This document shows positions 28,401 through 35,810 of a stretch of 38,713 nt of DNA, one piece after another. Under the pieces are notes generated by a model. That model made no database searches. It saw only the letters and a program-made list of their open reading frames with translations, and had not been told where the DNA came from. The translations under genes were made by a program, and so were the position numbers. Position 1 is the stretch's first letter; every line of letters begins with the position of its first letter. The stretch is from Acidovorax facilis (GTDB lineage Bacteria; Pseudomonadota; Gammaproteobacteria; Burkholderiales; Burkholderiaceae_C). Where the stretch lies: positions 1 through 38,713 of the forward strand of contig NZ_JAMXAX010000043.1 of assembly GCF_023913775.1 (NCBI RefSeq), in the 5' to 3' direction.

Positions 28401-29710
28401 CGCTGCGCTGGTGGCCCCGCTCGTTGTTCGGTCGCATCCTGCTGGTGCTGGCACTGGGCCTGGCGCTGGCGCATGCGCTGACCTTCGTGCTGGCGATCAC
28501 CGAGCGCAGCATGACCATGCGCCGCGCCATGGTGTCGTACCTGGCGAGCGACGTGGCCAGCTCCATGGCCATGCTGGACCGTCTGCCCGCCGCAGAGCGC
28601 GCGCAGTGGGTGGACCGGCTGGCGCGCCGCAACTACCGGTTTTCGCTGACCGCGCCGCTGGACGCACCCGAAGACCCGTCCGACCTGGCTCGCCTGATTG
28701 CAGGCGCCGTGGGCGCCACGCTGCCCCCCGGCCAGACGGTGCGGGTGATCGACCCCCACGTGCCCGGCACCGAGCTGCGCCTGCAGCTCCAGTTGAGCGA
28801 CGGCACGCCGCTGGCCGTGGACATGGACGAGCCCCGGCTGCAGGTCTCGCCCTGGGTGCTGGGCGCGCTGGCGCTACAGCTGGCGCTGCTGGTAGGCCTG
28901 TGCGCCTGGGCCGTGCGCGCGGCCACGCGGCCCTTGCGCACGCTGGCCGATGCGGCCGATGCGCTGGGTGCCGACCGTGCCGCCGTGCCCCTGGCCGAGG
29001 ACGGCCCGCGCGAGGTGCAGCGCGCTGCCCAGGCCTTCAACCGCATGCAGCAGCGCATCCAGGCGCACCTGGAGGAGCGCATGCGCATCCTGGCCGCCGT
29101 CTCGCACGATCTGCAAACGCCCATCACCCGCCTGCGCCTGCGCGCCGACCTGCTGGACGACACCGCGCTGCAGGGCAAGCTGCATGCAGACCTGGCCGAG
29201 ATGCAGTCGCTGGTGGAAGATGGCATTGCCTACGCGCGCTCGTCCCAGGCCGTGCAGGAGCCGCTGCAGCGCGTGGACCTGCGCGCGCTGCTGCAGAGCA
29301 TTGCGTTCGACTACGCCGATGCGGGCCTGCCGGTATTGCTGCTGCACGCAGACCCGGGCGCCTGCGACACGCGCCCGCAGGCCCTGCGCCGGCTGGTGTG
29401 CAACCTGGTGGACAACGCGCTCAAGTTCGCGGGCGCGGCTGAGGTGAGTCTGGAGGCTGGAGATCACGGCCAGTGGCTGCTGCGTGTGCTGGACCGGGGG
29501 CCGGGCATACCGGAAGCTGACCTGGCCGCCGTGCTCCAACCCTATGTGCGGCTGGAAGACTCGCGCAACCGCGGCACAGGCGGCACGGGGCTAGGCCTGG
29601 CCATTGCGAACGAGCTTGCGCAGGCGCTGGGCGGCCGGCTGGTGCTGGGGCCGCGCGCGGATGGTGCGGGGCTGGAGGCGCGGGTCGAGCTGCCCGGCCC
29701 GCAGCCGTAG
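28397..29710 (+). CDS. Sensor histidine kinase
   Basis: 437 residues. Two membrane segments (about 11-33 and 155-178) flank a periplasmic sensor of about 120 residues; a HAMP linker (about 178-230: TRPLRTLADAADALG) is followed by the H-box AVSHDLQTPITRLRLRADLL, N-box NLVDNALKFAG, and G-boxes DRGPGIP and GTGLGLAI. All catalytic motifs are present. Cognate partner of the overlapping response regulator. The sensor region shows no family I recognise, so the signal is unknown; a redox or envelope signal is suggested by the divergent cluster. Confidence 0.95.
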   Translation: MTLRWWPRSLFGRILLVLALGLALAHALTFVLAITERSMTMRRAMVSYLASDVASSMAMLDRLPAAERAQWVDRLARRNYRFSLTAPLDAPEDPSDLARLIAGAVGATLPPGQTVRVIDPHVPGTELRLQLQLSDGTPLAVDMDEPRLQVSPWVLGALALQLALLVGLCAWAVRAATRPLRTLADAADALGADRAAVPLAEDGPREVQRAAQAFNRMQQRIQAHLEERMRILAAVSHDLQTPITRLRLRADLLDDTALQGKLHADLAEMQSLVEDGIAYARSSQAVQEPLQRVDLRALLQSIAFDYADAGLPVLLLHADPGACDTRPQALRRLVCNLVDNALKFAGAAEVSLEAGDHGQWLLRVLDRGPGIPEADLAAVLQPYVRLEDSRNRGTGGTGLGLAIANELAQALGGRLVLGPRADGAGLEARVELPGPQP

Positions 29711-29786
29711 CACCACGCTGCAGGCACTCCAGGCGCAGCAGGCCGCTGCTACAGTGGCCCTTCCGTGGATTCATGAGGGGAACACC

Positions 29787-30584
29787 GTGGACAGCACTGG
29801 TAGCACCAACGCAGGCAGTAGCAGCAGAAGCCAAAACATCCGCATCGGCATCGGCGGCTGGACCTTCGAGCCCTGGCGCGACAACTTCTACCCCGCAGGC
29901 CTCGCGCACAGCAAGGAGCTGCAGTACGCCAGCCGCCAGCTCACCTCCATCGAGGTCAACGGCACGTACTACAGCACCTTCAAGCCGCCCACCTTCGCCA
30001 AGTGGCGGGATGAAACGCCCGAAGGTTTCCTGTTCTCGCTCAAGGCCAACCGTTTCGCCACGCACCGGCGCGTGCTGGCGGAGGCAGGCGAGTCGATCAC
30101 GCGGTTTGTGGAGAGCGGCATCTCGGAACTCAAGCACAAGCTCGGGCCCATCGTGTGGCAGTTCATGCCGACCAAGGTGTTTGAGCCACGGGACTTCGAG
30201 GCCTTTCTGGCCCTGCTGCCACAACAGGTGGATGGCCTGCGGCTGCGCCACGCCCTGGATGCGCGCCACCCGAGTTTTGCCACGCCAGAGTTCGTGGCGC
30301 TGGCCCGCCAATAAGGCTGCGTGCCTGTCTACACGGACTCCGAAAAGTTTCCCGCCATCGCAGATGCAGAGGCCGATTTTGCCTACCTGCGGCTGATGCG
30401 CAGCCAGGCCGATGTGCCCACCGGCTACACGCACGATGCGATTGCACAGTGGGCCGATGGCGTGCGCACCTGGACGGGCGGCGAACAGCCGCGCGATGTG
30501 TTCGTGTACTTCATCAACGGGGCGAAGGAGCGGGCGCCTGCGGGGGCGATGGAGTTGCTGAGGCAACTGGGCCTACGCACATAG
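29787..30584 (+). pseudogene. DUF72 (YecE-like) gene interrupted by one in-frame stop
   Basis: A GTG start at 29787 with GAGGGG seven bases upstream opens a frame with DUF72 features: IRIGIGGWTFEPWRDNFYP, EVNGTYYSTFKPPTFAKW, FLFSLKANRFATH. A TAA at 30312-30314 stops it after 175 residues. The same frame continues without any shift as GCVPVYTDSEKFPAIAD, FAYLRLMRSQADVP and FVYFINGAKERAPAGAMELL to a TAG at 30582-30584, the expected second half. Total would be about 265 residues, normal for DUF72. It could be a true nonsense mutation or a sequencing error; the rest is well preserved, so the event is recent. Confidence 0.85.
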
Positions 30585-30595
30585 CAGCGGAGCAG

Positions 30596-30898
30596 CTACA
30601 GCGCCTCTCGCTGCACAAACCCCTGCGGGGCCTCGCCCCCATCAGGCACATTGCCCACCACCACACGCTCCACCCGCGCATGCACAGGCCCCTGCTGCGC
30701 CCAGTCGATGAGGGCCAGCACGGCATGCTCTGTGCCCCATGCGCAGGCCTCCACGCGGCCATCCTGGCGGTTGCGCACCCAGCCCGTCACGCCCAGCCGA
30801 TTGGCGGCCTGCACCATGGACCCGCGGTAGCCCACGCCCTGCACATGGCCGGTGATCAACAGATGGCGGGTGATGGTGGAGTGGTGTTCTGCGTTCAT
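30596..30898 (-). CDS. acyP: Acylphosphatase
   Basis: 100 residues. Hydrolyses acyl-phosphates. The signature [13 protein letters not shown] carries the catalytic Arg (in GVGYR) and [17 protein letters not shown] carries the catalytic Asn (WVRN). The usual Arg of GRVQGV is His here. ATG at 30898; no strong ribosome-binding site. Divergent from the ferredoxin gene with 70 bases between starts. A broken copy of this pair lies at 22895-23401. Confidence 0.92.
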   Translation of the reverse strand: MNAEHHSTITRHLLITGHVQGVGYRGSMVQAANRLGVTGWVRNRQDGRVEACAWGTEHAVLALIDWAQQGPVHARVERVVVGNVPDGGEAPQGFVQREAL

Positions 30899-30968
30899 GG
30901 GGGGCACTGTAGCGTGCTCCTTGTGGGGAGCCCGCTCCAGGGGCACACTGCCAGCAGCACCGCACCCC

Positions 30969-31214
30969 ATGACCACGACCACCCCCAAGGCACTGCCCAC
31001 CATCGACCCCCAGCGCTGCACCGGCTGCGGCTGGTGCATTGCGGTGTGCCCGCCGCATGTGCTGTCGCTGCAGGTGCAAGGCACGGGGCCCTGGGGTCCC
31101 AAGTGTTCCACCCTGCACGATGCGCCGGGCTGCACCGGGTGCGCGCTGTGTGCGGTGCGCTGCCCGTTCGATGCGATCCGCATGGTGCGCGTGGCAGCCA
31201 CCAAGGCCCCGTGA
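30969..31214 (+). CDS. 2[4Fe-4S] ferredoxin
   Basis: 81 residues. Two cluster motifs, [13 protein letters not shown] near residue 17 and [13 protein letters not shown] near 55, each CxxCxxCxxxCP. The spacing between them (about 38 residues) is longer than in clostridial-type ferredoxins. It is a small soluble electron carrier; partner unknown. The ATG is at 30969, with no good ribosome-binding site visible. Ends 31 bases before the promoter of the hom locus. Confidence 0.9.
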   Translation: MTTTTPKALPTIDPQRCTGCGWCIAVCPPHVLSLQVQGTGPWGPKCSTLHDAPGCTGCALCAVRCPFDAIRMVRVAATKAP

Positions 31215-31245
31215 GGCCATTGCGCCACAGGCGCGCAGCAGTGGG

Positions 31246-31276
31246 TTGACGGGCCCCGGCCCGCATCCGGTACACT
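31246..31276 (+). promoter_or_regulatory. Candidate sigma-70 promoter of the hom leader
   Basis: TTGACG (31246-31251) and TACACT (31271-31276) with a 19-base spacer, longer than optimal. It would start a transcript near 31283, placing the whole leader peptide, hairpins and terminator in the 5' leader of hom. Confidence 0.5.
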
Positions 31277-31345
31277 GCGCCTTCCATGTCGTTCACCTCC
31301 CTCCCCATCACCACCGCACGCGCCGCTGCCTTCCAAGGCATGGGC

Positions 31346-31435
31346 ATGATGCCGCCCGCACTCACGCGAGCCAATGGTGAGCAGCGGGCACTGGGTGCAC
31401 GAATGATTACCACCATTACCACCGCGGCCACCTGA
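31346..31435 (+). CDS. Threonine/isoleucine-rich leader peptide of the hom gene
   Basis: A short frame ending TGA at 31433-31435 whose last codons read [10 protein letters not shown]: five Thr and two Ile in the last nine residues, the same kind of TTITT run as in enteric thr leader peptides. The start is uncertain. ATG 31346 has AAGG (31335-31338) seven bases upstream and gives 29 residues; ATG 31403 gives ten residues; ATG 31286 gives 49 residues but lies almost on the predicted transcript start. It precedes hom by 126 bases, with a terminator between them. Stalling at Thr codons when charged tRNA-Thr is low would link translation to hom expression. Confidence 0.7.
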   Translation: MMPPALTRANGEQRALGARMITTITTAAT

Positions 31436-31468
31436 GCACGCGCAGGTGGCCGTTTCGGCAGCCACCTG
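31425..31468 (+). promoter_or_regulatory. Mutually exclusive leader hairpins upstream of hom
   Basis: CGGCCACCT (31425-31433), covering the last leader codons, pairs perfectly with AGGTGGCCG (31444-31452). The same second segment, CAGGTGGC (31443-31450), pairs perfectly with GCCACCTG (31461-31468). Only one hairpin can form, and a ribosome on the leader codons would decide which. A classical antiterminator sharing a full arm with the terminator is not obvious by eye; GCCA and CTGG of 31461-31469 can pair with TGGC and CCAG at 31508-31518 through a small internal loop. Confidence 0.6.
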
Positions 31469-31503
31469 GTGATCGCTCTCTTCTCCCCCAAGACGAATGC
31501 ACG

Positions 31504-31532
31504 AAACCCAGCTCTGGCAGCTGGGTTTTTTT
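31504..31532 (+). terminator. Intrinsic terminator in the hom leader (attenuator)
   Basis: AAACCCAGCT (31504-31513) and AGCTGGGTTT (31519-31528) form a perfect 10-base-pair stem with loop CTGGC, and the T run totals seven (31526-31532). It lies upstream of the hom start codon (31562) on the same strand and downstream of the leader peptide, so it can only act before hom. Confidence 0.92.
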
Positions 31533-31561
31533 GTTTGTTCGTTCGTTAGCCGGAGAAGTCC

Positions 31562-32953
31562 ATGTACCGCGATCCCGTCCCGTCCCTCGAAGCCCCGTCG
31601 TTGCAGTCGCCCACTGCGGCCATGCGCCCCCTGCGCGTGGGCATGATCGGCATTGGCACCGTGGGCGCGGGCACCTTTCGCGTGCTGGCACGCAACCAGG
31701 CGCTCATCGCAGGCCGCGCAGGGCGGGACATCAAGCTGGTGGTGGTCTGCGCCCGCAGCCTCGCCCGCGCCATGAGCGTGGTGGGCAAAGATGTGGCCCT
31801 GACCAACGACCCCATGCAGGTGGCCACACACCCCGATGTGGATGTGCTGGTGGAAGCCGCTGGCGGCACCGGCCCTGCGCGCGACTGGGTGCTGGCCGCC
31901 ATCCGCGCGGGCAAGCATGTGGTCACGGCCAACAAGGCGCTGCTGGCCACGCACGGCAACGAGATCTTTGCCGCCGCCCGCCAGCACGGCGTGGCCGTGG
32001 CCTATGAAGGCGCGGTGGCGGTGAGCATCCCCATCGTGAAGGCGCTGCGCGAGGGCCTCACGGCCAACCGCATCGAATGGGTGGCGGGCATCATCAACGG
32101 CACCACCAACTTCATCCTGAGCAAGATGCGCGATGAGGGTGTTGGCTTTGCCGAAGCGCTGGCGCAGGCCCAGGCGCTGGGCTATGCCGAGGCGGACCCG
32201 ACATTTGACATCGAGGGCGTCGACGCTGCGCACAAGATCTCGCTGCTGGCGGCCAATGCGTTCGGCATGCCGGTGCGCTTTGCCGATGCGCAGGTGGAGG
32301 GCATCACCCGCTTGCAGGGGCTGGACGTGGCCTGCGCCGAGCAGCTGGGCTTTCGCATCAAGCTGCTGGGCGTGGCCAAGCGGCGCAAAGAGAGCGATGT
32401 GGACGGCGTGGAGCTGCGCGTGCAACCTGCGCTGGTGCCTGCCGCGCATTTGCTGGCGCAGGTGAATGGCTCGATGAACGCGGTGATGGTCAAGGGCGAT
32501 GCGGCGGGCGTGACGATGTTCTACGGCGCGGGTGCGGGGTCCGAGCAAACCGCATCGGCCGTGATTGCAGACCTGGTGGACGTGGCGCGCCTGGATGGCA
32601 CCCGTGCACAGCAGCGCGTGCCGCACCTGGGGTTTCATCCCGAGGCCGTGGACGAGCAACTGGCCGTGCTGCCCCGCGCAGCCGTGCACACCCGCCACTA
32701 CCTGCGCGTGCCTGTGCACAGCGCCCAGCAGATCGAAGCCGTGGGTGCCTGGCTGGCGGCGCAGCACGTGCCCGTGCAGCGTGTGGAGCTGGCCTGCGAC
32801 AAAGCGCTGCCCACGGGCAGCGAGCCCCAAGTGCTGGTGCTGACCGATGCCGTGGCCCAAGCCACGGTAGACCTCGCCGTGCACGCGCTGGCCGCCCACC
32901 CTGCGGTGGCCGGGCCAGTGGTGGCGCTGCGGGTGGAGCTGCTGGAGGGATGA
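31562..32953 (+). CDS. hom: Homoserine dehydrogenase
   Basis: 463 residues. NAD(P)-binding motif [16 protein letters not shown] near residue 24, the [12 protein letters not shown] segment near 121, the homoserine dehydrogenase catalytic region with [13 protein letters not shown] and [17 protein letters not shown] near 180-220, and a C-terminal ACT-type domain (about 375-463) expected to bind threonine for feedback inhibition. Reduces aspartate semialdehyde to homoserine for Thr, Met and Ile synthesis. The ATG at 31562 has GGAG six bases upstream; ATG 31622 is an alternative that removes a 20-residue extension. thrC, which often follows hom, is not downstream. Its leader carries a Thr-type attenuator, an additional level of control. 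Confidence 0.95.
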   Translation: MYRDPVPSLEAPSLQSPTAAMRPLRVGMIGIGTVGAGTFRVLARNQALIAGRAGRDIKLVVVCARSLARAMSVVGKDVALTNDPMQVATHPDVDVLVEAAGGTGPARDWVLAAIRAGKHVVTANKALLATHGNEIFAAARQHGVAVAYEGAVAVSIPIVKALREGLTANRIEWVAGIINGTTNFILSKMRDEGVGFAEALAQAQALGYAEADPTFDIEGVDAAHKISLLAANAFGMPVRFADAQVEGITRLQGLDVACAEQLGFRIKLLGVAKRRKESDVDGVELRVQPALVPAAHLLAQVNGSMNAVMVKGDAAGVTMFYGAGAGSEQTASAVIADLVDVARLDGTRAQQRVPHLGFHPEAVDEQLAVLPRAAVHTRHYLRVPVHSAQQIEAVGAWLAAQHVPVQRVELACDKALPTGSEPQVLVLTDAVAQATVDLAVHALAAHPAVAGPVVALRVELLEG

Positions 32954-32965
32954 TTCGTCCATAAC

Positions 32966-33025
32966 CCGTTCACGCTGAGGCTGCCGAAGCGCCGCGCACG
33001 GCTTCGACAGGCTCAGCCCGAACGG
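32966..33025. repeat. Long imperfect palindrome downstream of hom
   Basis: Two 25-base arms (32966-32990 and 33001-33025) match at 21 positions, separated by ten bases. The arms begin CCGTTC and end CGAAGC, with GCTGAG inside. This CCGTTC..GCTGAG..CGAAGC palindrome is a type I associate with dispersed extragenic repeats in proteobacteria. It lies 12 bases after the hom stop and may also act as a bidirectional terminator. Confidence 0.85.
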
Positions 33026-33042
33026 TGATGAATGATTGCAGC

Positions 33043-33114
33043 CCCATCAAAAATACGATCAAAAAAGGCTCTGGCGCCTATCTATCAAGCGCAAGATGCT
33101 ATCAATTTTGATTT
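33043..33114 (+). repeat. AGCGCT repeat family, copy B
   Basis: Core GGCTCTGGCGCCTATC, then TATCAAGCGCAAGATGCTATC, flanked by AT-rich stretches (ATCAAAAATACGATC before, AATTTTGATTTGG after). Same order of blocks as copy A. It fills the gap between the hom palindrome and the end of the paiB-like gene. Confidence 0.8.
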
Positions 33115-33132
33115 GGTCGTGTACCTAAGGCA

Positions 33133-33759
33133 TCAAGCCGCCAGCACCAGCGCGGCCATGTCTTGTGCTGCAGACGTGCCCTCGGCCATCAGGCCCTGCA
33201 CCACGCCCGCGCGGTCGGTGTCGGTGCGGTTCTGGCTCACCTTCCAGACGCCTTCCCAACGCTCCACCGCCAGCTCGATGCCCACGATGGCGCCCAGCAG
33301 CTTGTGGATGTAGTCGGGCGGGGCATCGTCAATGCGCCAAGGGTCGGGGCGGTGCGCCTCGTGCCGCTCGCTCAGAATGTGCAGGATGGCGCGCAACTGC
33401 ACTGGATCGTCCACCGCGCTGAGCGTGCCGTGGGCGTGCACGGTGGCGTAGTTCCAGGTGGGCACCTGCTTGCCGTCGATGGCCTTGGACGGATACCACG
33501 AGGGCGACACATAGGCCTGGGGGCCGTGGAACACGGCCACGGCCTGCTGCGGCAGCAGCGGCCACACGCCGTTGCCGCGCCCCACATGGCCCACCAGCGT
33601 GCCGTGCGGTCCGCGCGAGGGGTCCAGATACAAAGGCACATGGTTCACGTGCAGCGTGCCCTCGTGCGACACGACCAGGGTGGCCAGGGGCTGGGCCTGC
33701 ACCAGTCCCTGCTGCGCGGCCGGGTCGGTGACTTGAAACTGGCGGTTGGCAATGGTCAT
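33133..33759 (-). CDS. FMN-binding PaiB-like negative regulator
   Basis: 208 residues. The PaiB pattern is present: FQVTDPAAQQGLVQAQPLATLVVSHEGTLHVNHVPLYLD, HVGRGNGVWPL, VAVFHGPQAYVSPSWYPSK, VPTWNYATVHAHG. It has a split-barrel flavin-binding fold; the family is linked to repression of sporulation or protease genes in Bacillus, and its role here is unknown. GGAG six bases upstream supports the ATG at 33759 over 33771. The upstream osmC-like gene runs through this start in another frame. Confidence 0.9.
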   Translation of the reverse strand: MTIANRQFQVTDPAAQQGLVQAQPLATLVVSHEGTLHVNHVPLYLDPSRGPHGTLVGHVGRGNGVWPLLPQQAVAVFHGPQAYVSPSWYPSKAIDGKQVPTWNYATVHAHGTLSAVDDPVQLRAILHILSERHEAHRPDPWRIDDAPPDYIHKLLGAIVGIELAVERWEGVWKVSQNRTDTDRAGVVQGLMAEGTSAAQDMAALVLAA

Positions 33760-34240
33760 GACAGGCTCCATCCACTTCGAGCACGGGCGCGCAGTCGATC
33801 TGCGTCTTGACCGAGTTGGCCAGAAAGCACGATGTGTGGGCGCGGTGGTGCAGGTCGTCCAGCTGGGCAGCGCTGGGCGCGTGGGCCCCATCAAAGCGCG
33901 TGACGGGGCGCAACTGCACGTGGGTGACGACAAGCTGCCCCTGCGCGTTCTTGGCCATGGTGCCCACGGCGGCGTCGGCGTAGCTGTTGAGCCGATAGCC
34001 CGCGCGGCTGGCGAAGTCCATAAACCACAGCATGTGACAGCTCGACAGGGCCGCGACATAGGCTTCTTCCGGGTCCACCGCTGCCGCGTCGGAATACGGC
34101 AGCGGCACGACATGGGGTGACGACGACGCGGCCACGGTGGCGCCGCCATCGAACTGCCAGGTGTGGGTGCGGTGGTAGGGCTTGTCCAGAAAGTCATCGT
34201 TGCCACGGGACCAGGTGATAGTGGCGGTGTGCTCGGCCAT
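33329..34240 (-). CDS. OsmC-family protein with an out-of-frame C-terminal extension
   Basis: As read, 303 residues. Residues about 1-157 are OsmC-like: ATITWSRGNDDFLDKPYHR, SSSPHVVPLPYSD, VDPEEAYVAALSSCHMLWFM with the first Cys, and HHRAHTSCFLANSVKTQ with the second. No stop follows where the family normally ends. The frame runs on about 145 codons across the paiB-like gene as Arg/Gly/Pro-rich sequence ending at 33329. In a neighbouring frame a TGA overlaps the paiB start as ATGA (33759-33756), which would be a normal 4-base coupling. A one-base shift near the 3' end of the osmC part is therefore likely. Two-Cys peroxidase function should survive. Confidence 0.75.
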   Translation of the reverse strand: MAEHTATITWSRGNDDFLDKPYHRTHTWQFDGGATVAASSSPHVVPLPYSDAAAVDPEEAYVAALSSCHMLWFMDFASRAGYRLNSYADAAVGTMAKNAQGQLVVTHVQLRPVTRFDGAHAPSAAQLDDLHHRAHTSCFLANSVKTQIDCAPVLEVDGACHDHCQPPVSSHRPGRAAGTGAGPAPGHPGRVARGHAAREPCAFVSGPLARTARHAGGPCGARQRRVAAAAAAGRGRVPRPPGLCVALVVSVQGHRRQAGAHLELRHRARPRHAQRGGRSSAVARHPAHSERAARGAPPRPLAH

Positions 34241-34316
34241 GGATAGGTCTTTCTTGCGGTGGCCGGGCCTTGGAGGAAACACAAGCCCGGGATTTCTAAA
34301 ATGGCTCTTCAGTTTA

Positions 34317-34336
34317 TGGTTGCATCACCACAACCA
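34317..34336. promoter_or_regulatory. Candidate operator of the MocR-type regulator
   Basis: Inverted repeat TGGTTG (34317-34322) and CAACCA (34331-34336) with eight bases between, in the 108-base gap between the divergent osmC-like and MocR-type genes, 12 bases before the MocR start. A TAAAAT hexamer lies at 34297-34302. Evidence is limited to symmetry and position. Confidence 0.35.
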
Positions 34337-34348
34337 AGGGGCCAATTC

Positions 34349-35809
34349 ATGCCAGTTGCCGGAGCCAATCCCAAGACCACAGCCCCCCGGGACGGGCGCC
34401 TGGGCCAGTTGCGCCAGCAGGTGTACGAGCAGCTGCGCAGCGCCATCGAACAGGGCCGCCTGCCGGCGGGCACGCGCCTGCCGCCGTCGCGCGAGCACGC
34501 AGCCAGCCTGGGCGTGTCACGCAACACCGTGCTGTGGGCCGTGCAGCGCCTGCAGGCCGAAGGGTATGTGGAGGCGCGTGTGGGCGACGGCACCTATGTC
34601 TCGCAGGCCGCAGGCGCACCGCCTCCGCAAGGGCTGGTGGCGCCGCCGCGCGGGCTGTCGCGGCGCGGGCAGCTCATTGCCGAAACGGCTGCCCGCTGGC
34701 GCCCGCCGCATGTGGCGGCACGCGCATTCCGCATCGGCGCGCCCGAGGTGGACACGTTTCCGTTTGCGCTGTGGGACCGCCTGGCGCGCCAGGCCCGCCC
34801 CGGCCAGCGCAGCGCACGCGCGCAGTACCTGGACCCCGCGGGCGACCCCGAACTGCGCCAGGCCGTGGCACTGTGGCTGTGGGCGTCGCGCGGCATCCGC
34901 TGCGATGCGGCGCAGGTGGTGGTGTGCTCGGGCTCGCAGCAGGGCATCGACCTGATCGCGCGGCTGCTGCTGGACGTGGGCGATGAGGTGCTGGTGGAAG
35001 ACCCTGGCTACCCAGGCATCCGCGCCAGCCTGCTGGGCCACGGCGTGCTGGCGCGGCCCGTGGCGCTGGATGCGCAGGGCCTTCGCATCGACGAGGGTGC
35101 GGCCCAGTGGCCCGGCGCGCGCATGGCGGTGGTCACGCCCACGCACCAGTTCCCCACCGGCGTGTGCATGGGCCTGGCGCGGCGGCAGGCGCTGCTGCAA
35201 TGGGCGCGCACGCACGACGCCTGGGTGGTGGAGGACGACTACGACGGCGAGTTTCAGTACGGCGGCGCTGCCCAGCGCGTACCCGCCCTGTGCAGCCTGC
35301 CGGGCTCGGAGCGCGTGCTGTATGTAGGCACCTTCAGCAAGACACTACACCCCGGCCTGCGCCTGGGTTTTGTGGTGGTGCCGCCCGCACTGGTGGAGGC
35401 CTTTGCCATGGCCCGCGCCATCACCGACCGGCACGCGCCGGGCGACACCCAGGCGGTGCTGGCGCGCTTCATTGCCGAAGGCCACCTGCTGCGCCACCTG
35501 CGGCAGATGCGCGAGCTGTACCAGGCGCGCCAGCGGGTGCTGGTTGACGCGCTGGCCGATACGAGCGGTGGGGCCCTTCAGCTGGCGCCCAGCGACCGGG
35601 GCATGCACCTGCTGTACGAAGCCGCCCCAGGCAGTGACGACGAGACCCTGAGCCGCAAGGCGCTCACCGCCGGGGTGATGCTGGCGCCACTATCGCGCTA
35701 TGCGATGCAGTCCACGCGGCGTGGCTGGCTGTTGGGGTATGCAGGCTATAGCGAAGCCGAGATCGTGGCCGCCGCGCGCGTGGTGGGCGGGCTGGCGCGC
35801 ATGCGGTAA
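34349..35809 (+). CDS. MocR-type (GntR/PdxR-like) transcriptional regulator with aminotransferase domain
   Basis: 486 residues. N-terminal GntR-type winged helix (about 15-90: LRQQVYEQLRSAIEQGRLP, LPPSREHAASLGVSRNTVLWA, GYVEARVGDGTYV) and a fold-type I PLP domain (about 120-486) with SGSQQGIDLIARLLLD, EDPGYPGIRA, VVEDDYDGEFQY and the PLP-lysine motif GTFSKTLHPGLRLGF. Such regulators usually sense PLP, GABA or an amino acid and control a neighbouring gene. The ATG at 34349 is chosen because AAGGGG lies eight bases upstream; 34301 and 34316 are alternatives. It diverges from the osmC-like gene and converges on the next gene with one base between stops. Confidence 0.92.
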   Translation: MPVAGANPKTTAPRDGRLGQLRQQVYEQLRSAIEQGRLPAGTRLPPSREHAASLGVSRNTVLWAVQRLQAEGYVEARVGDGTYVSQAAGAPPPQGLVAPPRGLSRRGQLIAETAARWRPPHVAARAFRIGAPEVDTFPFALWDRLARQARPGQRSARAQYLDPAGDPELRQAVALWLWASRGIRCDAAQVVVCSGSQQGIDLIARLLLDVGDEVLVEDPGYPGIRASLLGHGVLARPVALDAQGLRIDEGAAQWPGARMAVVTPTHQFPTGVCMGLARRQALLQWARTHDAWVVEDDYDGEFQYGGAAQRVPALCSLPGSERVLYVGTFSKTLHPGLRLGFVVVPPALVEAFAMARAITDRHAPGDTQAVLARFIAEGHLLRHLRQMRELYQARQRVLVDALADTSGGALQLAPSDRGMHLLYEAAPGSDDETLSRKALTAGVMLAPLSRYAMQSTRRGWLLGYAGYSEAEIVAAARVVGGLARMR

Positions 35810-35810
35810 A

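Noticed and set aside
30596..32962. A 788-codon minus-strand frame across hom joined to acylphosphatase
   Set aside because: Only the last 100 codons (acylphosphatase) are real; the rest is antisense to hom and its leader.
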